From: Ryuthela nishihirai
Lineage: Eukaryota; Arthropoda; Arachnida; Araneae; Heptathelidae
DNA length: 64,000 nt
Direction of reading: 5' to 3'
Assembly: GCA_038380435.1 (NCBI GenBank)
Contig: JAWZYU010000013.1
Coordinates: forward strand, 61,840,946 to 61,904,945
Shown in pieces: positions 43,136-54,860 of the stretch. The translations under genes were made by a program, and so were the position numbers. Position 1 is the stretch's first letter, and each line of letters begins with the position of its first letter. The notes below the pieces were generated by a model, which saw only the letters and a list, made by a program, of their open reading frames with translations, searched no databases and was not told the DNA's origin.

Positions 43136-43186
43136 TACAGTCGCTCAAAAAAATATCCGATTCGGATATTTTTTTGAGCGACTGTA
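43136..43186. repeat. perfect 51-bp palindrome
   Basis: Two identical 25-bp inverted arms separated by a single T. The arm starts TACAGTCGCTC and ends ATATCCGA. The outer TACAG resembles Tc1/mariner ends, so this may be two joined terminal repeats with no interior. Confidence 0.9.
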
Positions 43187-43449
43187 AATATCTGACCTCT
43201 TTATATCCTATAAGGGGCTTCGGATATCCACATTATTATGGGGTAATAGGGAAGGTCTGTGGATGGATTCGGTGTGTATAATAAATTGTGCTTTCAGTGT
43301 ATAATTTACTATATAGGAGCAGCTATGGCGATGTCAAGAGATTGCAAGTTCGGAAGTTCCATCTCCCTCTGGAAAATTGATCAAAAAATTTAATTCATGT
43401 TCAGTAATATTAAGTATATTGAAACGAATGTTTTTTTTTTCTTAACCTG

Positions 43450-43770
43450 TAGGCAAATGATGTTGACGAGATGAACTCTTTCATTAAAGCTATTGATGAG
43501 ACTGATAATAGGATAGGTTTAGTGATAAGCAGAGAGAAAACTAAAGTAATTAGGATTGGTAAGGTGTATGATGTGCCCTTATTTTTGAATGGCAGCGCTC
43601 TTGACCAGGTTTCTGATTTTAATTACTTTGAGAGTAATGTTAGATGATGTACTAACTTAATGTACAAGATGTACATTGTCCATGTACATCTTGTACATGA
43701 GATACATGAGATAAACAGGAGATAAACAGGAGAATAGACATTGCTACTAGGGCGTTCAAGAATCTGCAGA
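43450..43770 (+). mobile_element. RTE fragment, plus strand
   Basis: A piece of RTE reverse transcriptase downstream of the YADD box: ANDVDEMNSFIKAIDETDN, REKTKVIRIG and DQVSDFNYFESNV in one frame. A palindrome of TGTACAAGATGTACAT with its complement (43660-43697) interrupts it and replaces family sequence. Truncated at both ends. Confidence 0.8.
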
Positions 43771-43883
43771 TATCGTGGATCTTGATTTCTTTTACGTTTT
43801 CTTTTTACATGCATTTTAAACAAAAGCTTCTTTTTTTTCAGTTTTGTTTTCGGATGTCCTTAATTGTATTATGGTATGATATA

Positions 43884-44370
43884 CACTATGTTGAAAAAAG
43901 TGTCCGGACACTTCTATGTTATGTGAATGGAAAGCCACTTTCAAAGATCCTTAACATTGAAAATAGATCTTTTACGCAAAAACTGTTATTGGCGATAAAT
44001 TGTAGATGTCATTCAAATCTCTTTAAATATATTTCCCGCAATATTAGTTTAATATTTAAAGAAAGAATGGAAGCTGAAGGATTTATCTTTAACTTTTGAC
44101 ACTTGTGAAAAAACACTTCAATAGATAAAACACAACTCTTCTCACAATTTGTTCACTAACATAAATTAAATATCTGAAGTTTGTATGACGATTTTTTAAG
44201 ATTTCATCAATTTGCAGGCAATGTGAAAGTGTCAGTTTTCAACAATCTTCGATCGATATTTAAAGAGTCATTGAAGCAGGACTATTTAACAGCAGACGGT
44301 ACTTTCACATTGCCTCCAAATTTTTTTTCAACTTTTTTGTTGACAACAAAAACCTTTTTTCAACATAGTG
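43884..44370. mobile_element. Tc1/mariner-type MITE
   Basis: 487 bp between TA dinucleotides (43882-43883 and 44371-44372). The ends are inverted: CACTATGTTGAAAAAAG at the left and its complement at the right. An inner pair, GGCAATGTGAAAGT (44217-44230) and its complement (44301-44314), forms a second stem. Two frames of 80 to 105 codons overlap it but show no transposase motif. Confidence 0.75.
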
Positions 44371-44449
44371 TATGCATGATTGCTGTATTTGCAATTGCTC
44401 TCTTTAATGAACAGGTCGACTAAATATTTCTATCTTGAAACATTAATTT

Positions 44450-45010
44450 GCCTTTTGATTCTGTTGACCGCCTTCATTTGTGGTTATTTGTGAAATCCTA
44501 TGGAATTCCAGATAAGTTAGTCAATATAATAATGGCTACAAACTTTAACTGGCTTAACAATTAGGGAGCTAGGTATCATTGCAGCAGGGAAAACTTTGTG
44601 TGTAGTGTTAGCTCTATCTGAGGCTGTGGTCAGCAGTGACTTCGGTCTTAGTACGGCATCTCTTTGCATAAGAAGGACTGTAAAAACCAAGAGTAGCTTC
44701 TAGGATTCTTCTCTGTCCTATACGTTGCAAATGAAAAAAAAATAACTCAGTTACCTATGAGAGTTGATAAACGATTGGTTTAGCATTACAATTTGAATTC
44801 AATGAGACTATTATTTTCACATTTTCGGTTTGATTATTGATTATGTTGCGATTAATTCTTTGAAATGGGTGGTCTAGAAACTGGTGGTCTAGGAATTTGA
44901 AAATTTCTGACTAGATTACGCTGAAGATTTGACCCTTTTGGCAAACGATTTTGACGAGTGAACTCCGTCATTAAAGCTATTGATAAGACTGGTAGTAGAA
45001 GTTTGATGGA
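44450..45010 (+). mobile_element. RTE fragment, plus strand (second)
   Basis: Starts with VDRLHLWLFVKSYGIPDKLVN and, after a gap of unrelated sequence, resumes with a DYAEDLTLLANDFDE-like block near 44918. It is a separate, older insertion from the piece at 43450, since it restarts upstream in the family order. Confidence 0.75.
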
Positions 45011-45059
45011 AAATATAAATGAAAAAAATTAAAAAATACCTCTCTTCATATATGTACTC

Positions 45060-45253
45060 AAAAGAGTAGAAAATAAACCTAAAACACATCTATGGTGAAA
45101 TCAGTCATTGAATTCGTATTCACTTCAACGAAGATAGGGCGCTGAGTATCTTATTGAGTAGATAAATCGACACCCTCTTTTTCTTTGAAGTGAATACGAA
45201 TTCAGTGACTGATTGTAGTATCGATATATGTTAGGATTATTTTCTACGTTTTA
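45060..45253. repeat. foldback element, copy 2
   Basis: The same design as 16818-17003: inverted arms that begin AAAAGAGTAGAAAATAAACC and contain GAATTCGTATTCACTTC. The arms are more diverged from each other at the outer ends. It lies directly beside the 3' tail of RTE copy 2. Confidence 0.75.
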
Positions 45254-45264
45254 ATAAGCATAGA

Positions 45265-48200
45265 TCATCATCATCATCATCATCATCAAGCAGCCATGGT
45301 CTACGGAGGTCCAACCAGACCGTGCAGTTTAATTCTCCAAGCATATCTGTCCTGAGCTACATCTGCTGCATCCGGCCACTGCACAATTCTAACAAGGTCC
45401 TGTTTGACATTGTCTGCCCACCGCATTCCTAGGTCTGCCCCTCCTTCTGAGGCCTCTAGGCAAACTGTTCATAACTCTATTCGCCAATCTATATTTATCC
45501 ATACGGGCAACATGGCTGCTTTGGATTTTGGACCAAGGGAATCTCTCTCTGCACAATATACTGCTCAAAGGAGATTGCCGACTCCTTTGCCTAACCTCTT
45601 CATTACTTAAAACGTTGAACCACCTAATGCCCAAGATACTGCGTAATCATCTAGAATCAAAAGTATCTAGTTTCCTGTTATCTTGTTTACAAAATGTCCA
45701 AGTTTCGCTATCATAACTAACCCTAGAAAGAACCAAACTATTATACAGTCTAATTTTAGTCTTTAGGTGTATACGCCTATTTCTCCACACTCTCCATAGA
45801 TTCTTAAAAGCAGCAATCCCTATTCATCTGTTATGTAACCAGCATCTGTTACATAGCTCCCAAGATAATTAAACTGTGACACCTGCTCAAGACTGCAACC
45901 ACTCAGATGAACTGAATCACAACCTGCCTAACCAATTTTCATCACTTTAGTTTTCTCTCTGTTTATAACCAAACATACTCTACTACCAGTCTCATCAACA
46001 GATCGAATGAAAGAGTTCATCTCATCAACATCATTTGCCAAAAGGGCAAAACCATTAGCAGAATCTAAATCAGAAATTTTCGTATTTCCAGCCCATTTAA
46101 GGCCAAAATCTTTCCCTTGAAGTGAATTTCGCATAACATAATGAATAACCTAACTAAAGAGAAAAGGAGACAAAATGCACCCATGTCGAACACCAGAAGT
46201 AATGCTAAACCAATTGCTACAAGACTTACCAACTCTCACACACGACTCAGTGTTATTTTAGAGATATTTCATTATGTTAACTAACTTGTCTGGTATACCA
46301 TATGATTTCACAATCAACCACAAATTATGACGATCAACAGAGTCGAAAGCCTTTTTGAAATCAACAAAGCTAGCAACCAAAGGTTTCTGAAACTCTAAAC
46401 ATTCCTCAAGAATCTGCCTAAGTGAAAATATCTGATCCACACATCCCCTACCACTTCTGAATCCACATTGCTCATCACGCAATTGCCTGTCAACCAGATT
46501 CTTAATTCTATTAAGCACAATCATGGAAAGAACTTTACCTGGAACAGAGAGTAGGCTGATACCCCTATAGGTATCACAAGAACTGCGATCACCTTTTTTG
46601 AAAATAGCAATAATAATAGCTCTGGTAAAATCTTTAGGAACCATGCCTTTATCATAAAAGATATTCAGAATTTCAGTCATCCAAGTGGTAACCGAAACAT
46701 TCCCAGTTCTAAGCATTTCTGTGCTAATTTCATCAACACCTGGGGATTTATGAAGATTAAGTTTAGAAATAGCCAAAATAACTTCAGATTGTGTTATAGA
46801 GCCAACATTAAAGTCCCCAATATATTTATAATCATTACAAACAATGGGAGTAGAACTAACCACATTGTTAGAACATCACTGAAATGCTCAGCCTACCTAG
46901 CCATAACAGAATCCTCCACTTCTATTACTTTACTTTGTTTATCCTTCAATCCATGTATGCCTTTCCGTTTTCTACCACATAAAACATTAACTATCTGATA
47001 CAGCTCTCCGCTGTTGTGCTGCCTATCTGTTTCCTCAGCTTTGTCAGCCAAGCCATCAAGCCAAAGATTCTTATCAGTAGCTAACTGATCCTTTACACGT
47101 TTATTAAGCTCTCTGTAATCCTTTTTATTAGGACTAGTAGGATACTGATTAAGGACATTTCTGTAGTTCCTTTTTTCCTGAAATAAGCTCAAGTAAATTA
47201 TCATTCAAATAATTCTGCCTACTCTGCTCCTTTTTCTCCTAAAATAGTACTGTTAGTTTCCAAAAAAGCCTGTTTAAAACGGCCCCATTCTTCCTGAACT
47301 TCAGTAGTAAGCATACCATGACGGTCATAATAACTAACTAACCTATCATGGTAAGCTTTAGTTATAACTAGGTCTTTCAGAGGTTCAGTATTAAAGGCAA
47401 AATTTTTAACTTTAGCACAACACTTTTTAACTTTAAGTTGCAAGATACTTTTAACAAGGTAATGGTCAGATCCAATTTCAGCTCCCCTATATGACCTGGT
47501 ATTCGTAATAGGACAAGCCCATTTGCTGTTAATTAATATATAATCAATCATATTCTTATTTAGCCCTTCAGGTGAAAAACATGTGTACTTATGTATGTCA
47601 CGGTGTTTGTAATATGTGTCAGTTATTCTGAAACCATTGAGTTTACTTACCTGTAGGAGATGTTGCCCTTTGCCATTGCAGCTACCAATACCAAAAGGGC
47701 CTATTACTCCTCCCCAGAGGTCAGAGTCAGTACCAACTTTGGCATTGAAGTCACAAAGAACAAGGGTAACATCTCCTTTCTTGACAGAATTCAAAATATC
47801 CTGAAGTTGTCCGTAAAACCTATCCTTCTGATCCTCATCGGCATCCTCAGTGGGGTCATAACAGCAGATGACATTCAAGTCTTTAATGCTTGTCTGAAAT
47901 TTTGCTGCAAGAAACCTTTCATTAATGCACTCATATCAGAAGAGCATCACTAGCATATCTGCTGAGCAGCAGACCCACGACTTGGTGATGTTTTCCATCC
48001 TCCCTCCCTGTAAAGAGAAATTTAAAGTTATTTTTAAGTATCTCACCTTTACCTGTCCATCTGGTCTCTTGCAAGCCTAGAATATATAGGTTATAGCGCT
48101 GGAATTCATGCGTGAGGACAGCAAGAGAATTATCTCTATATAAATGTCCTCACGTTTCACATTCCTGCAGAGAGAAAATGATTAGCAGGATTTTTAAAGA

Positions 48201-48748
48201 AACTATGTTTATTAAGATAGGTAGGGCCAACAATATCAAACAGCCTCCTGATCACAGGCATGGGACAAAGACCTGTTCCTCCTCCACTAAAGTCTGATGT
48301 CACCCATGCTGGTAGGAACTTCAGACACCACCTTTTCAAATGGACTTTGTCAAGAGCCATATGGTCTGCCTGAGACACATTACTCCAGTTTAGGCTTGAC
48401 GATGCCCAACTAGCTAAGTGAGGTTCAGGTACCTGCGATGGCCTCTGATTAGGATTATCCACCAGCTGATATAAGGTATCCAATTCCTCTGTTCACTTAG
48501 GGCTGGCAACCCAGAAGCAAACACAAAACACAGCCTCAGATTCTCCCTCAACAGAGACCAACCAATGCAGCAAGTCCAGTATCCATAATCAAGCTCAAAT
48601 TCATAAACAAGTCCAGTCTAGTAGGTATAAAAGGACCAGGACCCTGTGAAGTTAACCACTCCTCAGCAGGGTAAAAAAAAAAAAAAAAAATGGCCATTGA
48701 TGACCAGATCAATAGGCCATACCGAACTGGGAGCCCTCCACTTCCGTT
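45265..48748 (-). mobile_element. nearly full-length RTE retrotransposon, copy 2
   Basis: Same family as copy 1 and the same orientation, with an eight-unit (ATC)n tail at the left. The protein is broken into pieces: endonuclease and linker 47878-47219 (VICCYDPTEDADED, CDFNAKVG, GSDHYLV), linker 47204-46893, RT 46863-46258 (SPGVDEI, QCGFRSGRGCVDQIFS, then VDFKKAFDSVDRHNLW), 46134-45928 and the C-terminal end 45634-45389. The YADD box is lost (it reads DSANGFALL). It serves as the reference for lesions in copy 1, because it keeps the Trp codon and the two bases lost there. Confidence 0.9.
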
Positions 48749-51700
48749 CCCTTCCAAAACAGAATATCACTTTTGAAATGTACTTACGGTCTGCACCACA
48801 AGAAGGCGGGGTCGGACATTAGGTGCTAGACCTGGCCGGTTCTGTGCATCATCACTAGGGATTGGTACACAGCTCCCCTTCCAGTTTATGCCTAGCTACC
48901 ATTTACAGACCAGAAGAAGATAGGCATTTTTTAAATCTGTTAATTAATTTATATTTTTTTCTTTGTCATTAAAGTCTTTTCCCTTTATGCTGCCTCTGTC
49001 ACTTCCCTTCTTAACTGCATCTATAACCTCACCCATTCTAATTCAAAATCATCCCATTGCTTTCTCTAACACTCTGCTATCTGGTCCCGCTCCGGAGCAT
49101 ATCCATATCATTGCCATTACCATAATCCCTCAACCCTCTCATGTCTTCAGCAGCATCAGACTCTCTGTCAATTGTCACCTCATCTCTTCCAGATCATTCA
49201 CTGAAGCATCACTGGGCACACTATCCTTTCTGTGTCTGTGTAGACTTGCCTTAACTCCTCTCTTGCCCTATTTCGACCGCTGCAAGCTCCGGTTTAGCTC
49301 ATACAGGCCTCTGCCATATTTACTATTCACCCCTAGAGTAAGAGGATACTTACCTCCGATGAGAGAACAGGAACGAACAGCTTCGTCAGTCTACCACCTG
49401 AAGCACCAGCAGGAACACTCTTAACAGAATCAAACTTGAGTTGGTTAGCTCACAATTGATGTTGAACTCTTCGATCACCTTCACAGCTTTCTCCACAGCT
49501 CGAATGTGATGCAGAACTCTTCAGGAACCTTCACAGCTACTTTCACCTCTATTGCGTACTGGCGGCTGAGCCACTATGTGATATCGCTCTCGGTCGTCTG
49601 TCTGTTGAGATCACTTTGAAATGTCCCTCTGGTTCGATCACAATATGCGAACAGGTGAAAGAGTCTTTCTTAAGACTTCTATGACTCGAGAGAAAATGCA
49701 GGTGTCATGTGCACTCCTGAGTATTTTGGGGTGATTGATGTAGGGGCGAACTTATAAAAAGTGAAGGGGCTAAAGAAAGAGTGCTATCGTCTCAACCCAG
49801 GAACAATACATAACAATACACTCTATCAGTAATGGGTTATACATAAAAACACATTTATGCAGTTTATTTTCCTCTTAAAACTACTACAAATATTTTAACA
49901 TGGTAACACACTGAATTTACACTTCCTCTAACACAACTTCCTGCCGGCGCCTTCAGCGCTATTCGGTTCTTAAGACACTTTCTGCGGCCTTAGGCTAACC
50001 ATTTCAGTTGTATAGTCTAGCACAAAGTTCATGTGGAGCCGGGAACATCAACGGCTCCAAAAGCTGTTATCGTTAACGGCGTTCCGAGCAAAACTGGTGG
50101 AAAACGGACGCTATCACTTTGGAGAAAAAATGGCGGTCGACACCCAGCCCAGGCTGACACATCGTGTTCACATTTTGACACCAAACATGAGCACAACATA
50201 CCTATCCCTCTCAGGGGAGAAAGTGTGGCAGCACCCTCAGTGAGAGCACGAGGCCTGGGCCTCCTCTGATCTGGGTCTGGTGTCCAAAATATCCTTCTGG
50301 GTAGTGTGAAGGTTACTGGATCCCAGTTGTTTCTCTCATGTCTTTATGGTGTGCTGCGATAACCTGGAGCACATAGTCGTGTTGGCATTGTAGAACAACC
50401 TGGGATACAAACACAGGTGCAGTTGGAGGGTGTTACCAGGATCGCCCCCTCTCCAGGGACAAGTTTGTAGTAGAATTTTGGTTCGGGGGACCAAGCCTCC
50501 AAGGGGTCAGTGTCAGGGACATTTTCCAATTTTGCCTTCATGACCTAGCAGGTTCTCAGACGTCGTCTGATGGTGTGGTATCATGGTGGGTTGGATCAAT
50601 TCCTGGGGAAGGCTGCTATGGGATAACTATGTCCAGAGCTTCCCGTTCCTTTCCGGCCATTCTGCACCTCCGTCTTAGTGAATTTCTGCATCCAGACATG
50701 AAATGAAAAAGAAATGAGGGGGGGGGGGGAGTCAGTTCTGGTGTACTTTTACGTGTTATTCTGCAATACATCTATATATATACTACTGCACTGCCAGGTA
50801 ACCACCCTGTGTCCCCAAGAGCCTAGTCCCTATAGGCCGCCAGGCCTTAGTGCTCATAATATCGACATAATCTCCATAATTGTTTGTGATGTATGATGCT
50901 GCTTTTCACAATTTAATAAAAAACCACATGCTCCCAGTAGCTTCTGGTAATAGATATTTCACAATCCAAGTGCTCACTCTTCACAATAGTTTACAAAATG
51001 GCTTAAGTTCGACTCCTCACTGCTTAACATCTATAATTAATTATTCTACTCATTTCTACACTTCAAAGTCTAACCATTGCAATGTTCTACAGACCTAAGT
51101 AATTCATCAGCATACAATATTTACATAATTTTCCTGTAGATTACTATATTTCAAGGTCTCATTTGGACAATCCTCTCTTAATCTGAACAATTCCTCATTA
51201 TCTAGCATTTACAATAATTCTTCCATTGATGCTTACCTCTTAATATGTAATTACTCCTTGCTTCTAAGACCTGTGTACCTCTCATAGTTCTAACACTTTG
51301 GGCTGTGAATGTTCAGGGAGGTCCCCAGGATGTACATAAGTGTGTAGCCTCTAGAGATCATAAACCGATACTCCACGGGTCCTGGTCATGGACACCAGCG
51401 AGTCTCGGGAGTCAACATGGTCATAGCATCCCAGTTGGCAGGAACTGTAAGCATGCCATGTAAGGGTGGGCTAAGGGGAATTCCCCCAGATCCGTATGAG
51501 AGTCAAGGCAAACCAACACTCAGTGGCAATCCCGTTCCTCTCCTTATTTGTGCTCAAACAAGCTCGAAGAACACGCAGATGACGTTACAGGGATGGGAGC
51601 ACAGGCTGCTTTTGTTTCCTTGGCTGTTGCCTAGCTCATGGTCTTGTTCTGTGTCAGTTGTTCCATCGCCGTGGTGTACATCCTCTCTCATTGCCAGGAC

Positions 51701-52193
51701 AATATGTGGGAAGGAGAAATGGTTTGCAGCGCGTCGTTTTGGCCACCTCCTTGCAATTGACTGTCTGGCTGCCATCGACAGCAACTTTCCCTGGTGTGCG
51801 CTGTGGAAGTGGAGGTGGAAATTGGTGGATAGTTAAACTCTGCTCTGTAACGATGTGGCGATTCAAGGCAGTTGACTACGCTGGCACTCTGGCCAGTCCA
51901 AAGATGCCCCGTTGCCTTCGTGAGTAAGAGTGCATGGGACGCTGCAGGGGGTGTCTACTGTGGCAGGTGGCGGTGTTTCTTGTGTTGCCTCGGTGGGTTG
52001 TGGTGGGTGCTCTACAGTGCATTCTGGATGACAGGTGGGTCAAAATCCCAGTCTTCATCTGGTTCTTCGTCGTCTTTCTCTGCTCTCTTTGGGGGAGGCC
52101 TCAGGGGCATAACTGAAGCTGCTTCCAACAGAGGGAAATCTACCAACTAGATGGGCCCTTCATTTCCACAGTGAAGTGGTCCACACGGGCAAT
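48749..52193. other. unassigned, partly GC-richer; may include the 3' side of the gypsy relic
   Basis: A 153-codon plus frame at 48963-49424 (rich in Ser, Pro, Leu) matches nothing I know. From 51400 to 52190, several medium frames exist on both strands without family motifs. This stretch lies downstream of the integrase relic on the minus strand and may be its 3' region and LTR, but I found no repeat partner or clear LTR border. A G run is at 50719-50729. Confidence 0.35.
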
Positions 52194-53570
52194 CTACATC
52201 TGGTGGAGATTTGTGACTAAGGCTAATTTGTAATTTATGGTCGTAACTTGCTGCAGCGTGTTCCACAGCCCTGTGGATAGTTTAGAGAGCTTCCTGGTGT
52301 TTTGCCTTGGCACCCGAGGGTTGTATAGGAAGACAAGATCGCTGACATTTATCTCTACTCTATTGCTTCCTTCCATTGTTGCTGCTCCTGTTGGTCAGCT
52401 GTTGTCTCCAAATTCTTTCTTATGATCTCATATGCCCAATTTAACTGCTACGATAACTGTTTCCCATAACTGTGGGTGTTATCACAGGTGGGTAGGTCGT
52501 TGGCATGCCACAGTTGATAAGGGAGGGCCACATAGCAGGTAATACGTTGTCTCCCGAGTAGCACTCTGGATAGCGCTTCGTCCTATCCAGAGTGCTTCAC
52601 CATGAGGATGAAGTTCAAGTGCTCGTCCCTTAGGTGATTTCGTTCTGTTACCAGGTGGGACAAAATTGACGAGATCGATTTTTTGAGGCGCTCCGCGACT
52701 CCTTTCGCAGCAGGATGGTAAAAACTAGTATTTGCTTGACAATCTGGAGCCGGTTAAATACTTCGGTCATCACACGACCCGACCCGTGAAATTTCTCACA
52801 TTATCGTTAATCATTGTAGTGGGGATGCCGTGTTTTGGGACGAAGTCTTCAACAAAAGCTCGGGGAATTGATTCCGCTGCTTGATCTGGTAAGGCATACA
52901 ACTCTGGCCACTTGTTAAAATATTCGATCATGAATGGAATGTGTTTGTTTCTCCTCTGCACGAGGGGTAGAGGACCCAGTATATCCATGTCCACTCTTTG
53001 GAAGGTCCGATTCGTTATAGGGGCCCGAATTAGGTTGCCTTTCCTTTTTTCCACGTAGCCCCTCTTTTGAAGACAGAAGACACATGTCTGTACATAATTC
53101 CGCATGTCGTTGTACATTCCATACCAGAAATACTCCGCTTTCACCCAATATAGGGTCTTCTGCTCTCCCAGCTGCCTGGAGCAGGGTTATTATGTCACGG
53201 CTCCAATACTTGCCCGCATAGGCCCTTTGGAATCACCAGCTGCTGAGTCATGTTAGTTCGGGTGCTATGCGGGGGGGGGGGGGGGAATGATGAAACAGCA
53301 CTCCATCTCATATAAAACTGCTCAGGCAGTCGAGTAGGTGGGGGCTGAGTTCGATTCTCCAGAGTGTCGATGAGTTCTTTATAGTGAGGGATCCTTCAGC
53401 TGCATTTCCCTCAGCTGGGCCATATCGTTCAAGAGGCTAGGGGGCGGTTGTTGTTTTTCCAATCTCAGGATATTCCGCGAGAGTGCATCGGCAAGGACAT
53501 TGCTCTTTCCTGGGTGCACACACAACACAGAGACAAAATACTGAATCTCCTCCCAACAAAATGTTTCAAC
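52194..53570 (-). pseudogene. Ty3/gypsy pol relic: RNase H end and integrase
   Basis: On the minus strand, KSNVLADALSRNI (near 53505-53465) marks the end of RNase H. The integrase zinc-binding and core part is open from 53144 down to 52770: YVQTCVFCLQKRG, then DMDILGPLPLV (first catalytic Asp) and a degraded INDNVRNF where TSD-type catalytic Asp is expected. A GPY/F-like tail, DLVFLYNPRVPR and KLALVTN, is at 52376-52194. Stops and shifts separate these, and the reverse transcriptase is missing. Its GPY/F tail differs clearly from that of the element at 8801, so they are different lineages. Confidence 0.85.
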
Positions 53571-54069
53571 TCCAGTCTTTAGTTAAATAAAACAATAATT
53601 TATTGAACATAAACATGACTGATGGACAAGGACATATGCTCAGTTACATGGCATTACATCACCAGCTTATTATGCCTGTTCAGCTGTTTTCACAGAGCCG
53701 AATGCCGTTATTTCCAGGAGTTTATTTTTTCGGCATTTACGAGCCAAAACTCTTAGATCCTCCGTGCTCGTTCTTCGTTTGGCTCTTTCTGTTCTCTTTG
53801 TCATTGCTGACCTCCCCTTCTCCGAACTCTCAGTCATGTGGCAAGGTCGCTGACCTCCAGTCAGTGTCAACTGTCAACGGACACCCCGTAAGTTGGGTGG
53901 TCCCTACATCTCACTTATCTGCTACATCTATTAGCATTCCAGCAAGTGCTGCAGTACCAGAGCCTTACTAGAACGAAGGCATTGCACATGGCATATGCCT
54001 TTTTGGTGAAATACAAAATAATATATATAAAAAATATTTTCAAAAGGCCTCTAGCCAAGCTACTCTAGC
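53571..54069. other. unassigned; possible LTR-like end
   Basis: On the minus strand AATAAA-type signals lie near 53585-53615, right against the RNase H end of the gypsy relic. The sequence may be an LTR or another 3' end, but no second copy is in the window. Confidence 0.3.
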
Positions 54070-54460
54070 CTGACACTCCCCATGGCACATGGTTGCATTT
54101 GGCACATTGTCCATTACTTTCGGCCTTTGCGTTCCAAAGATAAAGTGGAACAATAATTTTCATATTTCACCCTTTTTCGAAGGAGGAGAAAGGATGGAGG
54201 GGGGGGTAATTTCTTATATACTATGATACTCCCTCGTCACAAGCCTTCATTCGACACATAAGTTGTTACCTTCGGCACTCGCATCCTGAAGATATAGCAA
54301 AACAATCTCTCTCATATTTCCTCCTTTTTTAGGGGAGAAGAAAGCATGAAGGGTCATTTTTTATAGCCTATGGCCTTCCCCTTGTCATAAGTGTTCATTT
54401 GACACATAAATCATTAAGTTTGTCGTCTAGTTCGAAAGATATGGTGGAACAACTCTTTCG
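54070..54460 (-). repeat. satellite-like tandem block, unit about 148 bp (block B)
   Basis: Three diverged direct units starting near 54078, 54231 and 54379. Shared words are TTCATT(C/T)GACACATAA and AAGATAT-G-(G/A)AACAA. The complement matches block A at 16310-16745. Contains G and T runs. Confidence 0.6.
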
Positions 54461-54464
54461 ACAA

Positions 54465-54860
54465 ATCGACGAGAACTAAAGTAGTGAAGTTTGGTATGGT
54501 GTATGATGGGCAGTACTTTCAATGGCAATGCTTTTTAGCAAGTTTCTCATTCTAATTACCTCAGGAATTATGTTAGATATACAGGTAATGTATATGAGAT
54601 AAACAGGTGTTCATAAACCTTCAAGAATCTGTAAAGACTGAAAAAATAAGTGTATATATCTAAAGACTAAAACTGGGCTGTAAAATATTTTAATCCGTTG
54701 TAAAGTTTGTATGGTAGTTAAATTTGGACCTTTTGTAAGCAAGATAACATGAAACTTGATGCATTTGATTCTATATGCTTATACAGTATCTTTGGCATCA
54801 ATATATAAGAAATGGTGAGGTGAAATGAAAGAGTAATCAACCACTTCTGAGTAGCATCCT
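54465..54860 (+). mobile_element. old RTE fragment, plus strand
   Basis: Legible only in pieces: an RTKVVKFG-type word (54470), an SHSNYLR word, GNVYEINR, then CMKLDAFDSICLYSIFGI near 54750. The last one aligns with LDAFDSRCLRSILGI in copy 1. Heavily mutated. Confidence 0.7.

Noticed and set aside
48963..49424. 153-codon plus-strand frame
   Set aside because: Low-complexity Ser/Pro/Leu composition, no recognisable domain, and no splice or promoter support. Left as unassigned sequence.
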